From: Dehalococcoidia bacterium
Lineage (GTDB): Bacteria > Chloroflexota > Dehalococcoidia > Lucifugimonadales > JAGWBF01
Reading direction: 5' to 3'
Assembly: GCA_021296025.1 (NCBI GenBank)
Contig: JAGWBF010000001.1
Coordinates: 9,562-62,163, forward strand
DNA length: 52,602 bases
Positions 24,515-32,392 of this stretch are shown here, one piece after another (position 1 is the stretch's first letter; each line of letters begins with the position of its first letter). The notes beneath the pieces were generated by a model. It was not told the origin of the DNA. It worked only from the letters and a program-made list of their open reading frames with translations, and made no database searches. A program made the translations under genes and the position numbers.

Positions 24515-25351
24515 TCAGCCCATCTCACCGCCGCCGGAGACGCTGACCGCCAACCCGGTCATGTAGTCCGATTCTGCAGAAGCTAAGAAGGCGGCCATCC
24601 GGGCAACGTCCGAACTCTGAGCTACCCGACCCAGGGGTATGTTTTCCGACCGGGCGTTGAGCATCGCTGCATGATGCTCTTCCACGCTCACTCCCGGTGG
24701 CGTAAAAGCCTCGGCGATGTACCCAACCCGCTCCGTATCCACTAGTCCCGGGCAGATGGCGTTGACGTTAATCCTGTGGGGCGCCAGCTCGTGAGCCAGG
24801 GCCTGAGTGAACCCCACGATGGCAAACTTGGAGGCGCAGTAGGCGGCATAGCGAGCGCGGCCCCTCTTGCCCATTCCCGAGGACATGCTGATTATCTTGC
24901 CTCCGCTGCCCTGGCGGATCATCTCCCTGGCGCCAGCCTTGGAGCAAAGGAAGGTCCCCTTGACGTTGACCCTCTGTACAGTGTCGAACACATCCTCTTC
25001 CAGCTCGACGACGGGGACACGGTCCGGCCCCGGTCGGGAGCCCGCGTTATTGATCAGGATGTCCAAGTGTCCGAACCGTTCGATTACACGCTGGAACATT
25101 TCATCGACCTGTCCGCTGTCGGAAACGTCGGCAATGATGTGCATGGACTCGCGCCCCAAGTCCTCTATCTGGCGGACCACATCTTCCACGCCACCCCAGG
25201 AAGATGAACGACCTGAGTAGGGATTGGGGTCAACGTCGTTCACCACGACGTCGGCGCCCTCCTGGGCCAGGCGGATGGCTATAGCCCTGCCAATTCCCTG
25301 TTCTCCCCCGGCTCCCGTAACAAGGGCGACCTTGCCGCTCAAGTCGTACAT
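24515..25351 (-). CDS. Short-chain dehydrogenase/reductase
   Basis: This 278-residue SDR has the cofactor loop VALVTGAGGEQGIGRAIA with a two-residue insertion in TGxxxGIG, the NNAG strand (ILINNAGSR), a catalytic serine in ISMSSGMG and the YCASK active site (YxxxK). An insertion after VVVNDVDP (NPYSGRSSSWGG) is longer than in FabG, recalling larger alcohol-oxidising SDRs. ATG at 25351 has GGAGG five bases upstream; an ATG four codons earlier contains that site. It follows trpB by 44 bases on the same strand. The substrate is unknown. Confidence 0.9.
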   Translation of the reverse strand: MYDLSGKVALVTGAGGEQGIGRAIAIRLAQEGADVVVNDVDPNPYSGRSSSWGGVEDVVRQIEDLGRESMHIIADVSDSGQVDEMFQRVIERFGHLDILINNAGSRPGPDRVPVVELEEDVFDTVQRVNVKGTFLCSKAGAREMIRQGSGGKIISMSSGMGKRGRARYAAYCASKFAIVGFTQALAHELAPHRINVNAICPGLVDTERVGYIAEAFTPPGVSVEEHHAAMLNARSENIPLGRVAQSSDVARMAAFLASAESDYMTGLAVSVSGGGEMG

Positions 25352-25395
25352 TGCACCCTCCATCGGCTAACTGAATGCAGGACCCCCGAAGGGGA

Positions 25396-26613
25396 TCAGT
25401 GCTGGGTCTGCTGGCTGCGGAGATCGTCGGCTTCCACGACCACGTGAATGTCCTTGTCTCCCCTACCACTGAGGCACAGCAGGGCCGTCTTTTCCCTGGA
25501 CAAGCCCCGAGCCAGGCGGGAAAGGTAGGCGATGGCGTGAGCCGGTTCCAACGCAGGAATTATCCCTTCGGTGCGACAGAGAAGATGGAATCCATCCAGG
25601 GCGTCGCCGTCGTCAACAGCGAGGTACCTGGCACGGCCCGTTTCCTTAAGGTATGAGTGTTCCGGGCCGACCCCCGGGTAGTCCAAGCCCGCGGACACGC
25701 TGTGGGTTTCCATTACCTGGCCATGGTCATCCTGAAGCAGGTAGGACATGGAACCATGGAGCACTCCAGGAGTCCCCTTGCTGAGAGAGGCCGCATGCTT
25801 GCTGGTGTTGATGCCCTCGCCGCCGGCCTCAACTCCTATAAGCATCACCGATTTGTCTTCCACAAAGGGGTAGAAGGTCCCGATGGCGTTGCTCCCCCCG
25901 CCTACGCAGGCAACAACATAGTCGGGGAGCTTCCCCTCAACCTCCAAGAGCTGGGAGCGGGCCTCCCTGCCGATAACTGATTGGAAGTCCCGTACCATCT
26001 TGGGATAAGGATGGGGGCCCACGGCGCTGCCCAGCAGATAGTGGGTGGTCTCCACGTTGGTTACCCAGTCCCGGATCGCTTCGTTGATTGCATCCTTCAG
26101 GGTGCGGCTGCCTGAATCGACTGGCACCACTTCCGCCCCTAGGAGGCGCATCCGGTAAACGTTTGGGGACTGGCGCCTGATATCCTCCGATCCCATGTAT
26201 ACCGTGCAGTCCAGGCCCATCATGGCACACACTGTAGCTGCCGCCACGCCGTGCTGGCCCGCCCCGGTCTCAGCTATGATCCGAGGCTTGCCCATGTGCT
26301 TTGCCAGCAGCGCCTGACCCAAGGCATTATTGATCTTATGGGCACCCGTGTGGGCCAGGTCTTCCCTCTTAAGGTATATCTTGACCCCGCCCAGCTCTTC
26401 GGTCAACCTGGAGGCATAGTGCAAGGGCGTGGGTCGTCCCACATAGGTGGACAGCAACCGTCCATACTCTTCCTGGAAGCTGGCATCTTCCTGGGCATCG
26501 CTGTATGACCGGTCCAGCTCCTCCAAGGCAGCCATGAGGGTCTCCGGAACGAACCTTCCTCCAAAGGAGCCGAACCTCCCACGTTCATCGGGCAGGACTT
26601 GTCCGTTTGTCAC
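25396..26613 (-). CDS. trpB: Tryptophan synthase beta chain
   Basis: This 405-residue PLP enzyme condenses indole and serine to tryptophan. RFGSFGGRFVPETL opens the protein, the PLP lysine is in HTGAHKINNALGQA (about Lys93), AETGAGQHGVA carries the catalytic glutamate, and CVGGGSNAIGTF is the phosphate loop. It is the classical TrpB1 type, which normally pairs with TrpA, yet no trpA lies next to it in the window. The GTG start at 26613 has AGGAGA upstream; trpF is 21 bases ahead on the same strand. Confidence 0.96.
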   Translation of the reverse strand: MTNGQVLPDERGRFGSFGGRFVPETLMAALEELDRSYSDAQEDASFQEEYGRLLSTYVGRPTPLHYASRLTEELGGVKIYLKREDLAHTGAHKINNALGQALLAKHMGKPRIIAETGAGQHGVAAATVCAMMGLDCTVYMGSEDIRRQSPNVYRMRLLGAEVVPVDSGSRTLKDAINEAIRDWVTNVETTHYLLGSAVGPHPYPKMVRDFQSVIGREARSQLLEVEGKLPDYVVACVGGGSNAIGTFYPFVEDKSVMLIGVEAGGEGINTSKHAASLSKGTPGVLHGSMSYLLQDDHGQVMETHSVSAGLDYPGVGPEHSYLKETGRARYLAVDDGDALDGFHLLCRTEGIIPALEPAHAIAYLSRLARGLSREKTALLCLSGRGDKDIHVVVEADDLRSQQTQH

Positions 26614-26634
26614 TCTTCTCCTTACCAGCGGGTC

Positions 26635-27363
26635 TTATTGGAAGGGGATGGGGTCCGCCGCCCCGCAGGCGGCGGCAACGAAGGCCAGCACCTTGTCCTT
26701 GTCCTTGGCGCCTCCGGTCTCAACCCCGCCGGAAACATCCACACCCCAGGGATGGGCTACCGTTACCGCCTCACCTACGTTTTCGGGGGTGAGGCCTCCC
26801 GCCAGCAGGAAGCTGAACCCTTCCTCGGACAATACCCGCGCAACCTCCCAATCGAAGGTCTGCCCGGTGCCCCCCTGCAGTCCTTCCACCTTCCGGTCGA
26901 GGGTAATCATATAGCCCTCCCGCTCCAGCTCAGCCAAACGGGGTACCAGGGATGTGTCAACATCATGGGGACCCAGGTGCTCGGGCACATGGACCACCCT
27001 AATCAGAGGTGCCTCTACCTGCGCGCAGTAGTCCATTGATTCTTTTCCACAAAGCTGGACCAGGTCTATGCCACACCGGCGCACCGTGCTGTTGACCTCT
27101 TCGATGGGCTGGTCCGCGAATAGCCCTACTGTTTTTGTCCCCTGCCAACCACCGTCCTTCATGCCCGACACAATTATTTCAGCCATGTCGGCATCCAGTT
27201 TCCGCCGGCGTCCGGGAACAAACAACAATCCGATGTAGTCAGCCCCGGCAGCGGCAGCATCCGACGCATCCGGGAGGCTTCGTACACCACATATCTTTAT
27301 CCTGGGACGGGTAGATGGCGGAGTTTGTAAGGGTTCGATGCTGGAGCCTTCGGAATGCTGCAT
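26635..27363 (-). CDS. trpF: Phosphoribosylanthranilate isomerase
   Basis: This 242-residue TIM barrel performs the Amadori rearrangement in tryptophan synthesis. The catalytic cysteine in IKICGVRS, the GLLFVPGRRRKL segment, the catalytic Asp in TLDRK, and LAGGLTPENV with GVDVSGGVETGGAKDKDKV are present. A weakly conserved N-terminal extension of about 20 residues precedes KICG. ATG at 27363 is used; a TTG three codons upstream is possible and neither has a clear ribosome site. It starts a trpF-trpB-SDR run. Confidence 0.95.
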   Translation of the reverse strand: MQHSEGSSIEPLQTPPSTRPRIKICGVRSLPDASDAAAAGADYIGLLFVPGRRRKLDADMAEIIVSGMKDGGWQGTKTVGLFADQPIEEVNSTVRRCGIDLVQLCGKESMDYCAQVEAPLIRVVHVPEHLGPHDVDTSLVPRLAELEREGYMITLDRKVEGLQGGTGQTFDWEVARVLSEEGFSFLLAGGLTPENVGEAVTVAHPWGVDVSGGVETGGAKDKDKVLAFVAAACGAADPIPFQ

Positions 27364-27390
27364 TTTCGGCAAAGTTTCGCTTCAAAAGCT

Positions 27391-27418
27391 TATGACAAGT
27401 TCAAAGTTCCTGTATAAT
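27391..27418 (+). promoter_or_regulatory. Promoter of prfA, with divergent -10 for trpF
   Basis: A consensus -10 TATAAT (27413-27418) has TATGAC (27391-27396) 16 bases upstream. The A/T-rich stretch TGTATAATATAACA also reads as TATTATA on the minus strand, so prfA and trpF may fire from overlapping, mutually exclusive promoters. Confidence 0.5.
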
Positions 27419-27490
27419 ATAACACAAGCAATAACCCCAATGCGGCCTCCTAATAAGGGCCCGCGTAGCCGGGAGACTCATACGGATTAA

Positions 27491-27518
27491 GCTGGGTGTA
27501 GCTGCGGAAGCATCCAGC
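27491..27518 (+). other. Hairpin in the prfA leader
   Basis: GCTGGGTG (27491-27498) pairs with CATCCAGC (27511-27518; one G-U) around a 12-base loop. It is followed by CCGGAAGGATG and the GTG start at 27540. The leader is about 115 bases and GC-rich, with no T-tract. It may tune translation of release factor 1; I do not recognise a known RNA family. Confidence 0.35.
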
Positions 27519-27539
27519 CGGAAGGATGTCGGGTAGGGC

Positions 27540-28619
27540 GTGGACCCACTCTTCAACAAACTGGAATCCGTCGAGCTACGGTACCGTCAGATAGAAGACC
27601 TTCTAGCTTCCCCAGAGGTGGCATCTAGCCATTCCCAAGTGCAGACGTTGGCCAAAGAGCATGCCTCTCTGGAAGAACTGGTCTCGTTAAGCCGAAAGTA
27701 CAAGCAGCTTCTCAAGGAACGGGCAGATGCCCAGAGCCTGATTAGCGAAGGCTCCGACCACGGGTTGGTATCCCTGGCCAGGGATGAGATCGAAAGGGTT
27801 GACCTCTTGATGGAAGACCTTGCCCAGAAGCTCCGATGGGCTTTGGTCCCTAAGGACCCCAACGACGGCAAGAACGTCATAATGGAGATTCGCGAGGGGA
27901 TCGGGGGCCAGGAAGCATCCCTGTTTGCAGGGGACCTGTATCGAATGTACACGCGGTACGCCCAGTTGCGACACTGGGATGTGGAGGTACTGCACACCAA
28001 TCCCTCAGGCTCGGGAGGGTTCAAAGAGGTGGTGTTCGAGGTCCGGGGCCAGGGGGCATACAGCTTGCTCAAATTCGAGCGAGGCGCCCACCGGGTACAG
28101 CGGGTGCCCGTGACCGAGGCATCAGGCCGGATTCACACCTCCACCGCCACCGTGGCTGTCCTCCCCGAGGCCGATGAGGTGGATGTGAACATCCATCCTG
28201 ACGACCTACGCATAGACATCTTTCATGCGGGAGGCCATGGGGGCCAGAACGTGAACAAGGTCGCAACCGCCGTCCGGATCGTCCATATACCGACTGGGAC
28301 GATTGCCGTCTGCCAGGACGAGCGTTCTCAGTTCAAGAACAAGCAGAAGGCCATGGCTATTATGCGGGCCCGCATCTACGAGGCGGAGCGGCAGAGGCAG
28401 GACACTGAGATCGCCAATGAGAGAAAGAGCCAGGTGGGATCCGGGGAGAGGGCGGAAAAGATACGCACCTATAACTTCCCCCAGGACCGTAAAACCGACC
28501 ACCGCATCAACACCAGCTTTCATGGCATCGAATCAGTGCTGGACGGGGAGCTGGAAGGGGTCTTGGATGCCCTTGCCAGCAACGAGCGGACACAGATGCT
28601 GGAAGGGGCCCTGAATTAA
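27540..28619 (+). CDS. prfA: Peptide chain release factor 1
   Basis: This 359-residue class I release factor recognises UAA/UAG stops. The RF1-type codon-recognition tripeptide PxT appears as RVPVTEASGRIHTST, and the peptidyl-hydrolysis loop is HAGGHGGQNVNKVATAVRIVH with the universal GGQ. The N-terminal coiled-coil (LEELVSLSRKYKQLLKERAD) and C-terminal TYNFPQDRKTDHRI are typical. The start is GTG. It is followed by prmC, whose product methylates the GGQ glutamine, the standard pairing. Confidence 0.97.
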   Translation: MDPLFNKLESVELRYRQIEDLLASPEVASSHSQVQTLAKEHASLEELVSLSRKYKQLLKERADAQSLISEGSDHGLVSLARDEIERVDLLMEDLAQKLRWALVPKDPNDGKNVIMEIREGIGGQEASLFAGDLYRMYTRYAQLRHWDVEVLHTNPSGSGGFKEVVFEVRGQGAYSLLKFERGAHRVQRVPVTEASGRIHTSTATVAVLPEADEVDVNIHPDDLRIDIFHAGGHGGQNVNKVATAVRIVHIPTGTIAVCQDERSQFKNKQKAMAIMRARIYEAERQRQDTEIANERKSQVGSGERAEKIRTYNFPQDRKTDHRINTSFHGIESVLDGELEGVLDALASNERTQMLEGALN

Positions 28620-28740
28620 GCCTTCTCTTGTCTCGTGCGTCTAAGGCAACTCTCCCGGTCCCCATTCTCCTCAATTCCGGCCCGGGCATCGGCATCATGA
28701 ATAGTGCAGTATTGGGCTTTACCCCGTCGAGGTACCTATA

Positions 28741-29604
28741 ATGCCTGCCCTTGGAGACATCCTCCGTCAGACCCACGCCACCCTCGCAGAGGCAGACATA
28801 CCCGATGCCCGGCTTGAAGCCGAGTTGCTGCTGACCCACCTCCTGGGAATTCCCAAGCACAGGCTCTACGCCTTCCAGGAGCAGGAGGTGTCGGAGCAAG
28901 CTATAGACCTGCTTGAACAGTCGGTGAAACGGCGTCTCACCCGCGAACCTCTAGCCTACATCCTTGGCCTCAAGGAGTTCTACGGGATTGCGCTGGAAGT
29001 CGGTCCCGATGTTCTCATACCCAGGCCTGAGTCGGAGTACCTAGTGGAGCAGGCCCTTTTTGCGTCGATGATGAGGGCGGGAGAATCGGACTGGGTGATC
29101 GCCGACGCAGGCACCGGCTCGGGGGCCCTAGCAATTAGCCTGGCAATTCATCTGCCCATGGCCCGCATCTACGCCACCGAGAACTCGGAAAGGGCGGCAG
29201 CTGTAGCTGCCAGGAACATTCAGAGACACAATGTGGCAGACCGGATAACCTTGATCCAGGGTAACCTGCTGGACGACCTACCTGAAGAAGCGGACCTTAT
29301 TCTCGCCAACCTCCCCTATATCCGTACAGGTGCGATGGCCGACCTTCAGCCGGAGGTGCTATGGGAGCCCCGCGAAGCATTGGATGGAGGAGAGGACGGC
29401 CTGGATGTAATCCGGAAACTTCTGCACCAAGCGCCCGGCAGGATCAAGGACAGCGGGATGCTCCTCCTGGAGATAGACCCTCACCAGGCACCCCTCCTGG
29501 AGGAGATGGGCAGGTCACTGTTTCAAGGGGCTCAGGTTTCCGTACAACAGGATTTGGCAGGCCTGGACCGCTACCTTATTGTCGATACATCATCGTCCAG
29601 CTAA
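28741..29604 (+). CDS. prmC: Release factor glutamine N5-methyltransferase
   Basis: This 287-residue SAM-dependent enzyme methylates the glutamine of the GGQ loop in RF1/RF2. The helical N-domain (residues 1-80) is followed by the motif VLIPRPESEYLVEQ and motif I ADAGTGSGALAISLA. The substrate-binding motif, usually NPPY, is NLPY here (residues 190-193), a substitution in the loop that clamps the glutamine amide. It lies 121 bases downstream of prfA on the same strand, with GAGG ahead of the ATG. Confidence 0.95.
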   Translation: MPALGDILRQTHATLAEADIPDARLEAELLLTHLLGIPKHRLYAFQEQEVSEQAIDLLEQSVKRRLTREPLAYILGLKEFYGIALEVGPDVLIPRPESEYLVEQALFASMMRAGESDWVIADAGTGSGALAISLAIHLPMARIYATENSERAAAVAARNIQRHNVADRITLIQGNLLDDLPEEADLILANLPYIRTGAMADLQPEVLWEPREALDGGEDGLDVIRKLLHQAPGRIKDSGMLLLEIDPHQAPLLEEMGRSLFQGAQVSVQQDLAGLDRYLIVDTSSSS

Positions 29605-29611
29605 GGGTGCG

Positions 29612-29626
29612 GGCCCCGGCGGGGCC
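29612..29626. terminator. GC hairpin after prmC
   Basis: GGCCCC (29612-29617) and GGGGCC (29621-29626) form a very strong short stem with a 3-base loop, eight bases after the prmC stop. No T-tract follows, so efficiency as an intrinsic terminator is uncertain; it separates prmC from the consensus promoter downstream. Confidence 0.4.
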
Positions 29627-29639
29627 ATGGGGGGCCACC

Positions 29640-29667
29640 TTGACACCCCTTAACAGCAAAGTATAAT
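29640..29667 (+). promoter_or_regulatory. Consensus sigma-70 promoter of the D-aminoacylase-like gene
   Basis: A perfect TTGACA (29640-29645) and a perfect TATAAT (29662-29667) are separated by 16 bases, the best promoter match in the window. Transcription should start near 29674, giving a leader of about 65 bases. Confidence 0.75.
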
Positions 29668-29740
29668 CGGGCCAGACCCCCCTCGATAGTGTGGGATCCC
29701 CTTCTCCAGTCCCCGATACCCAGAAAGGAGCACATACATC

Positions 29741-31444
29741 ATGGCTTACGACTTGTTGGTCAAGGATGGTCTGGTGGTAGATGGTTCGGGAATGCCAGCC
29801 TTCTATGGCGATGTGGGCGTAAAGAACGGCAAGATTGCTGAGATCGGAAAACTGGGCAGCCAGGCAGACAAGGTGGTGGATGCCCAAGGGCTTGTGGTCT
29901 CCCCGGGCTTCGTGGACAACCACTGCCACTACGATGCCCAGGTCACATGGGACCCGTTGTGCACCTACTCCTGCTATCACGGCGCCACGACCGTCATCAT
30001 CGGCAACTGCTCCCTCTCCCTGGCCCCCGTTAGGCCCGGGACCGAGGAACGTCTGGCCGAGTTCCTGTCCTACGTAGAAGCCATCCCCATGGATGTTCTG
30101 CAGACCGTGGACTTCTCATGGGAAACCACGAGGCAGTATATGGATACGCTGGACCGGCGCTTGGGAGTCAACGTCGGGACCCTTATCGGCCATAGCGCAA
30201 TTCGCCACTACGTCATGGGAGATGAGTGCCAGGGCCGTGAAGCCACGGGAGATGAGATCGAGGCGATGGCCTCAGTCTTGAGAGACGGTATGGAAGCAGG
30301 CGCCCTTGGCCTGTCCATCTCCCAGAACCGGGCCCACTATGATCCCCAAGGCGTACTGATCCCGGCCATATGGGCAAACGAGGAAGAGACCTTTGCCCTG
30401 GGGCATGTGCTCCAGGACCTGGGAACGGGGATGATCCAGAGCGGAGGGGGTCGCTTCGCCGAAATCAAGGACCGCATGATGACCCGCCTCTCCGAGGCCA
30501 CCGGCAGGCAGGTCGTTTACAACAACCTGAGCCACAGCGCCCGTAAGCCCAATGAGTGGAAAGAACTCATGGCCATAGTTGATGAGACTTCGAAAGCGGG
30601 GATCCGGGCCAATCCCCTTTGCACACCCAATAGCGTCACCCAGACCTTCACAATGAAGAACTGCCAGGTCTTCCGGGGCGTTCCTACCTGGCACCCCATC
30701 CTCCTGTCTTCCGACGAAGCTAAGATGGAGGCCTACCGAGACCACGAGGTCCGCAGGCGTCTGCATTCCGAGGTTGTCGAGTGGCAGGAAGAGCTGCCTG
30801 ACGTGAACATGGCGCGAAACTGGTATGACTACATGTGGGTGCACCAGGTAGTCCACGACAAGAACAAGTCCCTCCAGGGAATGACCATCAAGCAGATGGC
30901 CGAATCCCAGGGCAAGAACATCATCGATGCCTTCCTGGACCTGGTGGTTGAGGAAGAGCTCAACACCATCTTCCTGCATGGTGAGTTGAACGTCGATTTC
31001 GATGCATGCACCCAGATACTGAACTACCCCAACTCCTTCGTCGGCCTGTCCGATGGTGGAGCCCACGTCCAGTTCCACGGGGGCTACGGGTACAGCACCA
31101 GGCTGCTAGGATATTGGGTGCGAGAGAAAGAGATAATGCCACTGGAGAACGGCGTGCGTAAGTTGACCTTCGACTCAGCGTCGGCTTTCGGGATCTATGA
31201 CCGGGGGCTTCTCAGGCCGGGGATGGCCGCCGACATTGCAGTCTTCGACAGGGACACAGTCCGACCCCTACCGGAAGAGGTTGTTTACGACTTCCCAGCG
31301 GGCGGGTGGCGGATGCAGGAGCTGGCCGAAGGGGTCAAGTCCACCATAGTAAACGGTGAGATTTTGATTGACGACGGCAAGCCCACAGGAGCCATGCCAG
31401 GGCGGGTAATGCGTAACGCCCTTTATAACGCTTCGCACAACTAG
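29741..31444 (+). CDS. N-acyl-D-amino-acid deacylase family amidohydrolase
   Basis: This 567-residue cytoplasmic protein of the amidohydrolase superfamily is closest to the D-aminoacylase branch. The N-terminal beta domain (LLVKDGLVVDGSG) leads into the metal motif FVDNHCHYDAQ (HxH) and TVIIGNCSLSLAP. The late catalytic aspartate lies in FVGLSDGGAHVQFH, and the C-terminal DIAVFDRDTV.PLPEEV closes the beta domain. It would release fatty or acetic acid from N-acyl-D-amino acids, or act on related cyclic amides. A strong ribosome site (GAAAGGAG) precedes the ATG. Confidence 0.9.
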   Translation: MAYDLLVKDGLVVDGSGMPAFYGDVGVKNGKIAEIGKLGSQADKVVDAQGLVVSPGFVDNHCHYDAQVTWDPLCTYSCYHGATTVIIGNCSLSLAPVRPGTEERLAEFLSYVEAIPMDVLQTVDFSWETTRQYMDTLDRRLGVNVGTLIGHSAIRHYVMGDECQGREATGDEIEAMASVLRDGMEAGALGLSISQNRAHYDPQGVLIPAIWANEEETFALGHVLQDLGTGMIQSGGGRFAEIKDRMMTRLSEATGRQVVYNNLSHSARKPNEWKELMAIVDETSKAGIRANPLCTPNSVTQTFTMKNCQVFRGVPTWHPILLSSDEAKMEAYRDHEVRRRLHSEVVEWQEELPDVNMARNWYDYMWVHQVVHDKNKSLQGMTIKQMAESQGKNIIDAFLDLVVEEELNTIFLHGELNVDFDACTQILNYPNSFVGLSDGGAHVQFHGGYGYSTRLLGYWVREKEIMPLENGVRKLTFDSASAFGIYDRGLLRPGMAADIAVFDRDTVRPLPEEVVYDFPAGGWRMQELAEGVKSTIVNGEILIDDGKPTGAMPGRVMRNALYNASHN

Positions 31445-31475
31445 GTGGGGCGGAAAACAGGACGGGAGTCTGGGA

Positions 31476-32180
31476 CTATCGCCGGAATTCCAGCTTGCGG
31501 TAGGCTTCGGCGTATTCGCAGTCTGAACCTTGGGCTGCAGTTCTAGCTCTGTCCTTTACTGATGCAACAACGTCTCTATCCGGTCGCTCGGACATCTGGC
31601 TTTTGTGGCAACTTAGTGCCTTGGCCTTGATGTCGAGGACTTCCGCGATATCCACGTAGGTGTCGGGCACGTCGGGGGCCCAGAATAGGCACATGCCCGT
31701 CTTGTGGGGCTCCAAGCCCTCGTCCGTGTAAAGCTCGTGGAAGTGCAAGAAGTCCCTGGCATAGGGAAAAGCCGCATCGGCAGACACCAGTCCGGTTATG
31801 CGGTGGTCGCGGTGCCAGTGAAAGGCGCGGCGATAGGGATCGGGGCACAGGATAACATCAGGACGAAAACGGCGAATCGCCCGAACTATTTCACGGCGGA
31901 GCTCCGAGTTGTCCTCCAGCTCCCCATCAGGATGATGGAGCAGCACCACTTCCTCCACCCCCAGGACTCCAGCAGCATCCAACTGCTCCTGCTCTCGTGT
32001 GGCAGCCAGCCCGGCAGGATCGGTGTTGGGATCGTTGGAGCCCTTGCTGCCATCGGTGCAAAGGACGTAGAACACCTTGGTGCCCTGACCTATCCAGGAA
32101 GCAACAGTGCCGCCGCACCAGCCCTCGGCGTCGTCCGGATGGGGTATCACCACCAAGGCTATGCCTGGGGCTTCGATCAT
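31476..32180 (-). CDS. PIG-L family deacetylase
   Basis: This 234-residue zinc deacetylase of the LmbE/MshB/BshB family opens with VVIPHPDDAEGWCGGTVA, the HPDDxE zinc and general-base motif, with RVxHHxDH-like ligands in AFHWHRDHRITG. Family enzymes remove acetyl from N-acetylglucosaminyl groups in mycothiol, bacillithiol or GPI-type pathways, or from diverse amides. A MshA-like glycosyltransferase and acetyltransferases lie within 4 kb. GGGAGG precedes the ATG. No signal peptide. It is divergent from the two-domain GNAT gene. Confidence 0.92.
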   Translation of the reverse strand: MIEAPGIALVVIPHPDDAEGWCGGTVASWIGQGTKVFYVLCTDGSKGSNDPNTDPAGLAATREQEQLDAAGVLGVEEVVLLHHPDGELEDNSELRREIVRAIRRFRPDVILCPDPYRRAFHWHRDHRITGLVSADAAFPYARDFLHFHELYTDEGLEPHKTGMCLFWAPDVPDTYVDIAEVLDIKAKALSCHKSQMSERPDRDVVASVKDRARTAAQGSDCEYAEAYRKLEFRR

Positions 32181-32202
32181 GCCGCAACCTCCCTAACTGC
32201 CC

Positions 32203-32231
32203 TTGTTCGCAAGTCGATACTTTGCTACAAT
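32203..32231 (+). promoter_or_regulatory. Promoter of the GNAT leader RNA
   Basis: TTGTTC (32203-32208) and TACAAT (32226-32231) are spaced by 17 bases. The start would be near 32238, so the transcript carries about 155 untranslated bases before the GNAT start codon, containing the structured element described next. Confidence 0.5.
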
Positions 32232-32244
32232 CGCCTATGCCTGT

Positions 32245-32361
32245 CAAGGCTTAGACCTGGCTGGCAGTGCTGCCAGCACCCTCTCGAGAACGAGTCGAGA
32301 CCCTGCTTCAGGCGCCTATCGCAGACCTGGTGGCCTTGCATAGAAGAGGGCCACCTTTTTT
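32245..32361 (+). promoter_or_regulatory. Structured leader RNA with terminator: candidate riboswitch or attenuator, or a free-standing small RNA
   Basis: CAAGGC (32245-32250) can pair with GCCTTG (32333-32338), enclosing three local hairpins: GCTGGCAG/CTGCCAGC (32260-32277), CTCG/CGAG (32283-32294) and CCTG/CAGG (32302-32312). The closing helix uses bases 32333-32335, which are also needed by the terminator stem GGTGGCC/GGCCACC (32329-32335 with 32349-32355) followed by six T. The two folds exclude each other, the design of transcription-terminating riboswitches. An AGACCTGG direct repeat occurs at 32253 and 32323. I do not recognise a known family and no T-box signature is present. Confidence 0.5.
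32329..32361 (+). terminator. Intrinsic terminator ahead of the GNAT gene
   Basis: A 7-bp perfect stem GGTGGCC/GGCCACC with a 13-base loop is followed directly by TTTTTT (32356-32361). It lies 31 bases before the TTG start codon at 32393, so readthrough would be required to express the gene from the upstream promoter. Confidence 0.7.
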
Positions 32362-32392
32362 GTAGCCCAGAACCAGACAATGAGGCCAATCG

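Noticed and set aside
27420..27539. Possible RNA gene in the prfA leader
   Set aside because: One good hairpin but no tRNA, SRP, tmRNA or RNase P signature; kept only as a leader hairpin.
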